DNA of 64,000 bases from Novosphingobium sp. SG707. Its GTDB lineage: Bacteria > Pseudomonadota > Alphaproteobacteria > Sphingomonadales > Sphingomonadaceae. Below, one piece after another: positions 33,020 to 41,138 of this stretch; positions within the stretch are counted from its first letter, which is position 1; each line of letters begins with the position of its first letter. The position numbers and the translations under genes are program-made. Location of the stretch: positions 603,006 through 667,005 of the forward strand of contig NZ_JAAZQL010000001.1 in assembly GCF_012275515.1 (NCBI RefSeq), in the 5' to 3' direction. Under the pieces are notes generated by a model. That model was not told the DNA's origin and did not search any database. It saw only the letters and a program-made list of their open reading frames with translations.

Positions 33020-33919
33020 TCAGGCGTTTGGGGCCGGACCGCTCAATTTCTGCGCCGCCTTGGTGAAAAAACCGCGCAGGGCCTCGGCATGGTCGTGTGC
33101 CAATTGCGGGGAAAGGTAGAGCCTTGTCTGCCACACGCCCAGTTTCTGCACCTCTTCCAGAATGCCCGAGGGATCGAGCGAAGTCACGATGCTCGAGAGC
33201 ACAACCAAAGCGCCCACGCCCTCGCTGGCCATGCGGATGGCCACGTCGTGAAAGGGATAATGGCCTGCGATGCGGAAGTGGACCCCGGCATGGCGCAAGT
33301 AGCGGATCTGCGATGCGGCATCAGGCTGATCGCTGTTGGGCAGGATCAGGTCGATCGGCTGTGCCGGGTTGGCCCTGATCCGCGCGGCAATCGCGGCGCA
33401 GGCATAGATGCCCATGTCGGTTTGTGCCAGCACCTGCGATTGCGGTAATTCCTCTGCTGAACTCACATTCAGCAGGGCGCCCTGAACCTTGCCGGCCACA
33501 ATCGCCTGTTTGAGCCATTTGCGCGTTTTGGGCATCACCAGATTGAGGTTGATATCGGGATGCAGACGCAGAAATTCGGGCAGCGCCGGACGCAAGGCGT
33601 CCTCCAGCAGATGCGGCCCGGTGTGGATCGTGATGCAGGTGGGCTGGGCGGGCGAGGGCGCCAGCCTTTGCCCCAGCGCCAGTCCTTGCCGGACGAACTG
33701 GATGGCCGCATCGCGAAATTCCTCGCCTTCGGGCAGCAACTGGATGGCCGCGCCCCGGCGGCGGCGGAACAGGGGGCCGCCCAATTGCTCCTCCAGCAGG
33801 CAGATCTGGTGGCTGATTGCGGCTTCGGAAATGCCCAGCGCTTCGGAGGCGCGGCGGAAGCCTTCCGCTTCGCAGACCTTCAGGAATATCTCGATCTGGC
33901 GGATGGTGAAGCGGAACAT
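33020..33919 (-). CDS. LysR-family transcriptional regulator
   Basis: 299 aa from MFRFTIRQIEIFLKVCEAEG; upstream open sequence is not family-like and overlaps the promoter. The HTH is GFRRASEALGISEAAISHQI. The sensor domain is CbbR/CysB-like in layout (ITIHTGPHLLEDALRPALPEF). It is divergent from a TBDR/sulfatase operon with nested palindromes between, and is 63 bp upstream of the tannase. It may control uptake and de-esterification of the same phenolic compound. Confidence 0.88.
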   Translation of the reverse strand: MFRFTIRQIEIFLKVCEAEGFRRASEALGISEAAISHQICLLEEQLGGPLFRRRRGAAIQLLPEGEEFRDAAIQFVRQGLALGQRLAPSPAQPTCITIHTGPHLLEDALRPALPEFLRLHPDINLNLVMPKTRKWLKQAIVAGKVQGALLNVSSAEELPQSQVLAQTDMGIYACAAIAARIRANPAQPIDLILPNSDQPDAASQIRYLRHAGVHFRIAGHYPFHDVAIRMASEGVGALVVLSSIVTSLDPSGILEEVQKLGVWQTRLYLSPQLAHDHAEALRGFFTKAAQKLSGPAPNA

Positions 33920-33935
33920 GCAGGCAGGATAACCG

Positions 33936-33966
33936 ATAAGTCCAGCCTTGTCACTTATGACAAGGC
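33936..33966. promoter_or_regulatory. nested palindromes between LysR and TBDR
   Basis: GCCTTGTCA-CTTA-TGACAAGGC is a perfect 9-bp inverted repeat (33945-33966). It overlaps a second dyad, ATAAGT-N11-ACTTAT (33936-33941 and 33953-33958). Only one can form at a time if structured as RNA or bound. LysR proteins bind such paired sites in divergent promoters and shift between them on inducer binding. Confidence 0.6.
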
Positions 33967-34050
33967 CAGCCCCCTTTGCATGGGTGCGCCCGCCTTCCCT
34001 AGGCTGGCCATCAATCACCGACGGCAAGTTCGGGATCAGGGGAGAGGAAC

Positions 34051-36387
34051 ATGTCGAAATTTGCTGGAATGCGCTATGTCCTGTTGGCATCGGGGGCGCT
34101 GTTGCTGGCCCAGGGCGCGATGGCGCAGGAGGCCAAAAAGCCCGACACCGGGGTTGCTGAAATTGTCGTCACGGCGCAATTCCAGTCGCAGAAATTGCAG
34201 GACACTCCGCTGGCCATCACGGCCATCAATGCCTCCGGGCTGGAGGCGCGTTCGATCAACCAGATTGCCGATATCAGCAACAGCGCGCCCGGCGTCCTGC
34301 TCAAACCATCGGCCGCCGCCTTTGGCCCGGCGGTTACGGTCTTCGTGCGCGGCCTGGGGCAGAGCGACAGCAGCATCGCCATGGAACCGGGCGTGGGCAT
34401 GTATGTCGATGATGTCTATTACGGTTCGCTGTTCGGCGCCAATTTCGACCTGCTCGATCTGGAGCGGGTGGAGATTCTGCGCGGGCCGCAAGGAACGCTG
34501 GCGGGCAAGAATTCCATCGGCGGGGCGGTCAAACTCTACAGCCGCAAGCCCGACGGGCGCGGCGCGAATTACCTTGAGGCCAGCTATGGTTCGCGCAATC
34601 TGCTCAGCTTTCGCGGCGGGGGCGATTTCACCATCGTGCCGGACAAGCTCTATGCCCGCGCCTCGGGCGTCTATACGCGGCAGGACGGTTATGTGACGCG
34701 GCTCGATTATGGCTGCCTCCATCCGTCATCGGGGGTTCCGGCGGCGGGCATTTCCGGCAATTGCGTGCTGGGCCATGAAGGAGGCAAGAATTACGGGGGT
34801 GGGCGGCTTGCCCTGCGCTACACGCCCAATCCGCAATGGACGGTCGATCTGTCGGCCACGGTGATCAAGGACAATTCCGAGGTCGCGCCCACGGTCCTGC
34901 TGGCCGCGAACAGCACTTCGGCGGCCTATTTTGCGCCGTTTGATCCCGCGCTCTTTGTCGTGCCCACCGGGGCCAATTACAATTACGCCACCTATGCCAC
35001 GCCTGCCTTCACCGACCCGGCCATCTATAATGGCAAGGTAGGTGCGGGCAGCCATCCCGCGATCAGCGTGCCGAGCCATAATGACCTGCTGCAAAGCACG
35101 TTCAACGGCACGATCACATGGCGGCCGGGCGAGAACCTGACGCTGACCTCGATCACCGGCTACAGCCGCACCAATGTCAGCTATGGCATTGACGGCGATG
35201 CCAGCCCGATCACCACCCAGACCGCGCTGTATCAGGCCCGCAGCCGCCAATTCAGCCAGGAATTGCGCCTCAATGGTCGGGCACTGGGCACTTTGCTCGA
35301 CTGGACCGTGGGCGGCTATTATTACCGGGCGGACAATAATTTTGCCGGGTCGAACATCCTTTATCCCGGCAAGCCGTTCGAAAACCTCAACGCGCCCGAC
35401 GATGACGCGATTTCCACCAACAAGAGCGTGTTTGGTCAGGCGATCCTGCATCCGCTTTCGGGCCTGAACCTGACGGGCGGTATCCGGTATACCGACGACA
35501 CCAAGGACTACACCTATCGCCGTTACAACCCGTTCCTGCCCGGTGTGCCCACCTTTACCGCTGCGGGCGTGCTGACCGGGGTGCAGAGCCATTATCAGGC
35601 GAACAAGGTCGATTACCGGGTCAATCTGGACTATCGCTGGAATGATCAGTTGATGACCTATGCGCAGGTATCGACCGGATTTCGCGGCGGCGGCACCAAT
35701 CCCCGGCCTTTCGTGCCCGAACAGGCGGTGCCTTTCTATCCCGAAACGATTACCGCTTATGAGATTGGTTTTAAAAGCGATCTATGGTCGCGGCGGGTGC
35801 GGGTGAATGGCTCGCTGTTCCTCAATGATTATTCGAACATCATCTTCACCAACACCGCGCCCACGGCCAACAGCGCGCTCAACGCCACGCCCACCAATGT
35901 CGGCTCCGCGCGTTACAAGGGCGCCGAACTGGAGGTGACCGCGCGGCCCGTGGGCGGGATGCTGATCGACGCCAGCGTCAGCTATCTGCATTTTCAACTG
36001 ACCTCGATCAGCGCGGCGGGCGTGGTCATTCAGGGCGTGACGCTGGCCAATGCCGCGCCCTTTGCCCCGGCATGGAAGGCGGCGCTTGGCGCGCAATATG
36101 GGGTGGAAACCAGGATCGGCACTTTCACCCCGCGCGTGGATTACAGCTATCAATCGTCCTATTTCACCACAATTGCCAATAATCCCGAAGGGCAGGTGGG
36201 CGCCTATGGCGTCACCAATGCGCGGTTGACCTTCGATTCCCCGAACAAGGACTGGCGCCTGTCGCTGGCCGTGCGCAACCTGTTCGACACGACCTATTAC
36301 AACAACAAATTCTTCAATCTGGGCATGACCCTTGCCCAGCCTGCGCCGCCGCGTGAAGTGTCCGTGACGCTGCGCCGCAATTTCTGA
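34051..36387 (+). CDS. TonB-dependent receptor
   Basis: 778 aa; the ATG is preceded by GGGGAGAGG. The signal ends AMAQ, and the TonB box is AEIVVTAQF. The plug carries TVFVRGLGQSDSS and VEILRGPQGTLAGKNSIGGAVK; the barrel ends TLRRNF. It is followed after 23 bp by a sulfatase, so the two are an operon, and a sulfated organic ligand is likely. The LysR across the 131-bp divergent region is the probable regulator. Confidence 0.93.
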   Translation: MSKFAGMRYVLLASGALLLAQGAMAQEAKKPDTGVAEIVVTAQFQSQKLQDTPLAITAINASGLEARSINQIADISNSAPGVLLKPSAAAFGPAVTVFVRGLGQSDSSIAMEPGVGMYVDDVYYGSLFGANFDLLDLERVEILRGPQGTLAGKNSIGGAVKLYSRKPDGRGANYLEASYGSRNLLSFRGGGDFTIVPDKLYARASGVYTRQDGYVTRLDYGCLHPSSGVPAAGISGNCVLGHEGGKNYGGGRLALRYTPNPQWTVDLSATVIKDNSEVAPTVLLAANSTSAAYFAPFDPALFVVPTGANYNYATYATPAFTDPAIYNGKVGAGSHPAISVPSHNDLLQSTFNGTITWRPGENLTLTSITGYSRTNVSYGIDGDASPITTQTALYQARSRQFSQELRLNGRALGTLLDWTVGGYYYRADNNFAGSNILYPGKPFENLNAPDDDAISTNKSVFGQAILHPLSGLNLTGGIRYTDDTKDYTYRRYNPFLPGVPTFTAAGVLTGVQSHYQANKVDYRVNLDYRWNDQLMTYAQVSTGFRGGGTNPRPFVPEQAVPFYPETITAYEIGFKSDLWSRRVRVNGSLFLNDYSNIIFTNTAPTANSALNATPTNVGSARYKGAELEVTARPVGGMLIDASVSYLHFQLTSISAAGVVIQGVTLANAAPFAPAWKAALGAQYGVETRIGTFTPRVDYSYQSSYFTTIANNPEGQVGAYGVTNARLTFDSPNKDWRLSLAVRNLFDTTYYNNKFFNLGMTLAQPAPPREVSVTLRRNF

Positions 36388-36410
36388 TCATTCGCTCAAG
36401 GACAAATGCC

Positions 36411-37847
36411 ATGGCTTCTTTATCGCGACGTTCGCTTATTGCCCGGTCAACGGCTCTGATCGGGGCGGGTCTGGTGCCCGAACTTGCCAGAGCAGCGACG
36501 GACAAGGGGCAACGCCGACCCAATATCCTGTTCATTCTGGCCGATGATATGGGTTTCGCGGATCTCAGTTGCTATGGTCGGCGCGATTATGCCACGCCCG
36601 CGCTCGATGCTCTGGCGGCCGGGGGACTGCGCTTTACTCAGGCCTATGCCAATTCGGCGGTCTGTTCGGCCACGCGCACGGCGCTGATCACCGGGCGCTA
36701 TCAGAACCGGCTGCCCGTCGGGCTTGAGGAGCCGCTGGGCCAGCGTCCGGTCGGCCTGCCGCCCAGCCACCCCACGCTGCCCTCGCTGCTGCGCAAGGCG
36801 GGCTATGGCACGATGCTGATCGGCAAATGGCATCTGGGGGCGCTGCCCGATTATGGGCCGCAGCAAAGCGGGTATGATCATTTCTGGGGCTTTCGCGGCG
36901 GCGGTCTGGACTATTTCACCCACAAGGCTTTCGGCAAGGCGGACCTGTGGGATGATGCGCGCCAGATCGACCAGCAGGGCTATCTGACCGACCTGCTGGG
37001 CGCCAAGGCGCGCGAGGTGATCACGGACCATGCGCGGCAGGACAAACCCTTCTTCCTATCGCTGCATTTCAACGCGCCGCATTGGCCTTGGGAAGGGCCA
37101 GAGGATGTGGCCGAAGCGCGCCGTTTGGACGAAAGCGGCAAGCCCATGGCCATGTTCCATTTCGACGGGGGCAGTGCGAAGATCTATGCGCAGATGGTCA
37201 CGCGGATGGATTACCAGATCGGCCTGATCCTCAAACGCCTTGAGGAACTGGGCATGGCCGAGAACACGATCGTGGTCTTTACCAGCGACAATGGCGGCGA
37301 GCGCTTTTCCGACACCGGCCCGTTCACCGGGCGCAAGACCGAACTGCTCGAAGGAGGGCTGCGCGTGCCTGCTATCATCCGCTGGCCCGGCGTGACCAAA
37401 GCGGGCAGCGTGAGCGAGCAGACCATCATGACGATGGACTGGTTGCCCACCTTGCTGGCCGCCGCCGGGACCACACCCGATCCGGCCTTTCCCTCTGATG
37501 GCGAAAACCTGCTGCCCGTTCTGCGCCGCCCGGATCAGGCGCATGAGCGCAGTTTTTCGTGGCGCTATCTCAACCTCAATCAGGAGGCCTGTCGCAAGGG
37601 CGACTGGAAATATTTGAAAATCCTGAACAACACTTTCCTGTTCAACGTGATCGATGATCCGCAGGAGCGGGCGAACCTGAAGGACCGGATGCCGGAAAAA
37701 TTCCGCGAAATGCAGGCCGAGTGGCAGAAGTGGAACGCCCAGATGCTCCCCCTCGATTATGACGCAGGGACCAGCGGTTTTACCGGCGCGCAATTGCCCG
37801 ATCATTTCGGCATAGAAAAGGCTCAGACATTCGTGCGGCCCAAGTGA
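36411..37847 (+). CDS. Tat-exported sulfatase (arylsulfatase-like)
   Basis: 478 aa. The twin-arginine signal is SLSRRSLIARSTALIGAG with cleavage after LARA. The core shows NILFILADDMGFADLSCYG (calcium-binding Asp pair), the formylglycine site CSATRTALITG, GKWHLG with the catalytic Lys-x-His, and FTSDNGG. This is the arylsulfatase A-like layout. It acts in the periplasm on sulfate esters brought in by the adjacent TBDR. It differs from the 16-kb sulfatase, which has CGASR and a choline-sulfatase/iduronate-like head, so the two modules probably serve different substrates. Confidence 0.92.
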   Translation: MASLSRRSLIARSTALIGAGLVPELARAATDKGQRRPNILFILADDMGFADLSCYGRRDYATPALDALAAGGLRFTQAYANSAVCSATRTALITGRYQNRLPVGLEEPLGQRPVGLPPSHPTLPSLLRKAGYGTMLIGKWHLGALPDYGPQQSGYDHFWGFRGGGLDYFTHKAFGKADLWDDARQIDQQGYLTDLLGAKAREVITDHARQDKPFFLSLHFNAPHWPWEGPEDVAEARRLDESGKPMAMFHFDGGSAKIYAQMVTRMDYQIGLILKRLEELGMAENTIVVFTSDNGGERFSDTGPFTGRKTELLEGGLRVPAIIRWPGVTKAGSVSEQTIMTMDWLPTLLAAAGTTPDPAFPSDGENLLPVLRRPDQAHERSFSWRYLNLNQEACRKGDWKYLKILNNTFLFNVIDDPQERANLKDRMPEKFREMQAEWQKWNAQMLPLDYDAGTSGFTGAQLPDHFGIEKAQTFVRPK

Positions 37848-37928
37848 GGCGCGGCGCGCGCTCTCGGGCGCCAGGCTGAGCCGGAGGGGGCGCCGGTTCC
37901 CTCATTGCAGGAGCCACATCGGGGGCAA

Positions 37929-37947
37929 GGGCAAAAATTTTTTGCCC
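37929..37947. repeat. AT-centred palindrome GGGCAAAAA-T-TTTTTGCCC
   Basis: Perfect 9-bp arms around one T, 82 bp after the sulfatase stop and just before the putative peroxiredoxin promoter. It could serve as a terminator of the upstream operon or as a protein-binding site; the T tract is inside the stem. Confidence 0.4.
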
Positions 37948-37962
37948 CGGATGATTTTGACC

Positions 37963-37988
37963 GCAACTTTTTGCTGAGCGCCGACGAA
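37963..37988 (+). promoter_or_regulatory. candidate ECF sigma promoter GCAACT-N16-CGAA
   Basis: Upstream of the peroxiredoxin gene lies GCAACT, sixteen bases, then CGAA. This is close to the GTAACC-N16-CGAA reported for Caulobacter SigF, the sigma paired with NrsF. The same operon encodes such a sigma and NrsF, so positive autoregulation is likely. The match at -35 is four of six. Confidence 0.5.
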
Positions 37989-38052
37989 ACCGTTTGTGAG
38001 GGGCAAGGGAAAGCCCATCCCCTTCAACCGATTTCGTATTGGAGCAGAGCAG

Positions 38053-38610
38053 ATGAAATTCCGTAAGAACCTTGCCGTTTCGCTGGCGCTCGGGCTGCTG
38101 GCCGTCTCGCTTCCGACCCCGGGCTTTGCCGCCCTGCCGCAGGGCGCCGCCGCGCCCAATTTCACGCTGGATGCGGCAAAGGGCGGAAAGACGTTCAATT
38201 TCACGCTCAACCAATCTTTGCGCAAGGGGCCGGTCGTCCTCTATTTCTTCCCGGCGGCCTTTACGCCCGGCTGTACGGTCGAAGCGCATCTCTTTGCCGA
38301 AGCCACCGACACATTCCGCAAGATGGGCGCCACGGTCGTGGGCGTGACGGCGGGCAATGTTGAGCGCGTGGCCGAATTTTCCAAGGTGGAATGCCGCGAT
38401 AAATTTGCCGTGGCCGCCGATCCGGGCGCCAAGATCGCCGCTGAATACAAGACCACGATGACGTTCAAGGACCGCCTTCTGTCGGAACGCACCTCCTTTG
38501 TGATCGCGCCCGACGGCAAGATCCTGCTGAGCTATACCGACGGCAATCCGCAGGCCCATATCGAAAAGACCATGGCCGCCGTGCGCGAATGGAAAGCCAA
38601 GCACGGCTGA
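38053..38610 (+). CDS. periplasmic peroxiredoxin (AhpC/TSA, BCP-like)
   Basis: 185 aa from the ATG with GGAG nine bases upstream. A signal peptide covers about residues 1-26 (TPGFAA), unusual for this mostly cytoplasmic family. The peroxidatic Cys74 is in FTPGCTVEA, the resolving candidate is Cys114 in KVECRDKF, and TSFVIAPDGKILL is the usual C-terminal part. It reduces peroxides in the periplasm. The next gene is a DsbD-like transmembrane reductase 39 bp downstream, which would supply its electrons from cytoplasmic thioredoxin. Confidence 0.9.
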   Translation: MKFRKNLAVSLALGLLAVSLPTPGFAALPQGAAAPNFTLDAAKGGKTFNFTLNQSLRKGPVVLYFFPAAFTPGCTVEAHLFAEATDTFRKMGATVVGVTAGNVERVAEFSKVECRDKFAVAADPGAKIAAEYKTTMTFKDRLLSERTSFVIAPDGKILLSYTDGNPQAHIEKTMAAVREWKAKHG

Positions 38611-38649
38611 TCGCTGATCGGGTCCCCCTCTGTCGTTACGAGGCTTTTG

Positions 38650-39891
38650 ATGCTTGTTGCCATTCTCTCCGCCTTTTTGGGCGGGCTGATCCTCAATTGC
38701 ATGCCCTGCGTCTTTCCGATCATCTCGTTAAAGGCGTTCGGCCTCGTGCGGCAGGGGGGCGATCCGGCCCTGCTGCGCCGCGAAGGTCTGGCTTTCATGG
38801 CCGGTTCTGTGCTGGCGATGTTGGCGCTGGCGGGCGTGCTGCTGGCGCTGCGGGCCGGGGGCGAGGCGGTGGGCTGGGGGTTCCAGCTGCAATCGCCGAT
38901 GATTGTCGCGCTGTTGGCGCTGGTGATGATCGGTTCGGCGCTCAATCTGATGGGCCTGTTTGAAATCGGCCTTGGCCTGCAGCGGGCCGGGCAAAGCGTC
39001 AGCGGGCGCGAGGGCCTGGCCGGGGCTGCCCTGACGGGCGCGCTGGCGGTGGTGGTGGCCACGCCTTGCGCGGGGCCGTTCATGGCCGGGGCGCTGGGCT
39101 TTGCCCTGGTTCAGCCTCCGATCGTGGGCCTTGCGATCTTTGCCGCGCTGGCGGTGGGTGTGGCCGCGCCGTTTACCGCGCTGTGCTTTTCGCCCGCGCT
39201 GGCCCGGCGTTTGCCGCGTCCGGGGCCGTGGATGGCCACGCTCAAACATGCGCTGGCTTTTCCGATGCTGGCCGCCGCCGCCTGGCTGGTCTGGGTGCTC
39301 GATGCCCAGACGGCCTCGGCAGGCCTGCCCTTCATTCTGGGCTGCGCGCTGCTGCTGGCATTCAGCGCGTGGATCTATGGCCTGGCCCAGCGCCGCGCCA
39401 TGTCGGGCAAACCGGCACGCACTCTGACGCTGACGGCGCTTACGGGGCTGGCGGTGATTGGCGGGGCCTTTGCCATGCCGGGAGCCGCGTTTGAAACACA
39501 GGCGCGCAAACCGGCCGTTACGCCCGCCTGCGATGATCGCCCGATCCGCTGGTCGCCCCAACAGGTCGCGCTTCAGACCGCCGCAGGCAGGCCGGTTTTC
39601 GTCGATTTTTCGGCCGCATGGTGCCTGACCTGCAAGGTCAATGAAAAGGCCGTGCTTTCGACGCCCGCCTTCAAGGAAGCGATGGCGCGGACCGATACAG
39701 CCTTTATGATTGCCGACTCCACCAATTATGATGCGGGAATCGAAAAAGCGATGAGCGATCTTGGCCGAACGGGTCTGCCGCTTTACCTCGTCTATCCGGC
39801 GGGCGGGGGCAAACCAGTGATCCTGCCTCAGGTACTGACCAAGGATCTGGCGATCAAGGCGCTGGAAGCCGCCGCGCGCGCAAAGGGCTGA
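38650..39891 (+). CDS. DsbD-like thiol:disulfide transporter without the alpha domain
   Basis: 413 aa from ATG, just after an in-frame TTG. The membrane part (about eight helices) has the redox Cys pair CMPC at 17-20 in TM1 and a second Cys in ATPCAGPF. The C-terminal periplasmic thioredoxin domain has WCLTC in FSAAWCLTCKVNEKAV. The N-terminal immunoglobulin-like alpha domain of E. coli DsbD is missing, so electrons from cytoplasmic thioredoxin must pass straight to another partner, here probably the peroxiredoxin encoded just upstream. It is an inner-membrane protein. Confidence 0.9.
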   Translation: MLVAILSAFLGGLILNCMPCVFPIISLKAFGLVRQGGDPALLRREGLAFMAGSVLAMLALAGVLLALRAGGEAVGWGFQLQSPMIVALLALVMIGSALNLMGLFEIGLGLQRAGQSVSGREGLAGAALTGALAVVVATPCAGPFMAGALGFALVQPPIVGLAIFAALAVGVAAPFTALCFSPALARRLPRPGPWMATLKHALAFPMLAAAAWLVWVLDAQTASAGLPFILGCALLLAFSAWIYGLAQRRAMSGKPARTLTLTALTGLAVIGGAFAMPGAAFETQARKPAVTPACDDRPIRWSPQQVALQTAAGRPVFVDFSAAWCLTCKVNEKAVLSTPAFKEAMARTDTAFMIADSTNYDAGIEKAMSDLGRTGLPLYLVYPAGGGKPVILPQVLTKDLAIKALEAAARAKG

Positions 39892-39926
39892 TCCTATGCC
39901 TTACCTAAGGATGTGATAGGCCCAGC

Positions 39927-40484
39927 GTGCCCGGCGACCTTCCCCCCGAAAGCGAGTGGCCCGCATGGATGCGGCGGGCGCAGGACGGCGACCATGGGGC
40001 CTATCGCATGGTACTGCGCGCGATTTTGCCTGCCATCCGCCGCATCGCCGCGCGCCGCATTTTCGATGAGGATCTGGTGGAGGACGCGGTGCAGGACACG
40101 TTGATGACGATCCATCGCCTGCGCCACACCTATGACCCGGCGCGGCCGCTGATGCCATGGGTGGGGGCGATCGCCGTGTCGCGCGCGATAGATGTCCTGC
40201 GCCGGTCGGGCCGGACGCGGCGGTTTGAGATCATGGATGACGAAGCGATGGATGCCGCCGCCGACCATGCCTCTGCCGATCCGGGCGAGGCATGGGGCAA
40301 TGAACGCGAAGTGGCCCGTTTGCTGGGCCGTTTGCCGCAAAGGCAAAGGATGATGGTGGAAATGGTCAAGCTGAAAGAGATGAGTCTGGATGATGCGGCG
40401 GGCGCAAGCCGGATGTCCGTTTCGGCGGTCAAATCCCTGCTCCACCGCGCCCTTGCCCGGCTGCGCGAGGATGGAAATGCCTGA
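39927..40484 (+). CDS. ECF-family RNA polymerase sigma factor (NrsF-linked, SigF-like)
   Basis: 185 aa starting at GTG. Sigma-2 has EDLVEDAVQDTLMTIHRLRHTYD and PWVGAIAVSRAIDVLRR; sigma-4 has LPQRQRMMVEMVKLKEMSLDDAAG and the HTH MSVSAVKSLLHRALARLRE. This is the group in which the next gene is a multi-span NrsF anti-sigma. It directs transcription of stress genes, presumably its own operon through the site at 37963. It lies 35 bp after the DsbD-like gene. Confidence 0.9.
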   Translation: MPGDLPPESEWPAWMRRAQDGDHGAYRMVLRAILPAIRRIAARRIFDEDLVEDAVQDTLMTIHRLRHTYDPARPLMPWVGAIAVSRAIDVLRRSGRTRRFEIMDDEAMDAAADHASADPGEAWGNEREVARLLGRLPQRQRMMVEMVKLKEMSLDDAAGASRMSVSAVKSLLHRALARLREDGNA

Positions 40485-41118
40485 TATGCGCGATTCTGAA
40501 GCCCTGATTGAGGCGCTGACCCACGACCTGCGGCCCGTTGCCCGGGTGGCGCCGGTGTGGCGGCGGGTGATGGTTTGGGCGCCGGTGGCGCTGGGGCTGG
40601 GCTTTCTGGCCACGCGCATGCTGCATCGTTTCGCCACCGACTGGTCATCCGCCCATGCGGTGATTTCGGTGGCCAATGTGGCTTTGTCGCTGACGCTGGG
40701 GCTGGCGATCTTCGCCGCTTCCCTCTCGATCAGCGTGGCCGACGGGCGGGTCCGGGGCAGGGGCTGGATCGTGGGCGGATTGGCCGCATGGCTGGTGCTG
40801 GCCATGGTCAGCATGGCCCTGTCGCCCCGGCTGATCAGTTTTCAAAGAGGCGTGGGCAGTTACTGCTTCACCTTTGTGCTGACCGCGGGCGCGCCGATGA
40901 TCCTTGTTGCCATTGCCGCCCTGCGGCGCACCCGATCCCTGAATCCCGGGCGGTCCTTGACCGTGGCGGGGGCGGGGATTGCCTTCATGGCCTTTGGCCT
41001 GCTGGGTTTTTGTCATCCGGCGGAAATGTCGATGACGGATTTTGTCGCCCATCTGCTGGCGGCTTTGGTTTTGGGAGGGATTACGGTTCTGGCGGGCCGC
41101 CCGTTGATCCGGGCCTGA
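40477..41118 (+). CDS. NrsF family anti-sigma factor (DUF1109)
   Basis: 213 aa from ATG 40477, which has GAGG six bases upstream and overlaps the sigma gene by 8 bp; ATGs at 40471 and 40486 are possible. A short cytoplasmic head binding the sigma (RDSEALIEALTHDL) precedes six membrane helices. Two Cys, Cys130 (GSYCFTF) and Cys179 (GFCHP), are placed like the conserved pair reported to sense metal or redox stress in the Caulobacter protein. It holds the sigma inactive at the inner membrane until those thiols react. Confidence 0.88.
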   Translation: MPDMRDSEALIEALTHDLRPVARVAPVWRRVMVWAPVALGLGFLATRMLHRFATDWSSAHAVISVANVALSLTLGLAIFAASLSISVADGRVRGRGWIVGGLAAWLVLAMVSMALSPRLISFQRGVGSYCFTFVLTAGAPMILVAIAALRRTRSLNPGRSLTVAGAGIAFMAFGLLGFCHPAEMSMTDFVAHLLAALVLGGITVLAGRPLIRA

Positions 41119-41120
41119 AA

Positions 41121-41134
41121 AACGGGCGCCCGTT
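41121..41134. repeat. perfect palindrome AACGGGCGCCCGTT between convergent genes
   Basis: Fourteen-base palindrome directly after the NrsF stop and five bases before the Rieske gene stop on the other strand. As RNA it folds to a 5-bp stem with a GCGC loop; a weak two-way terminator is possible. Confidence 0.4.
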
Positions 41135-41138
41135 GCCG

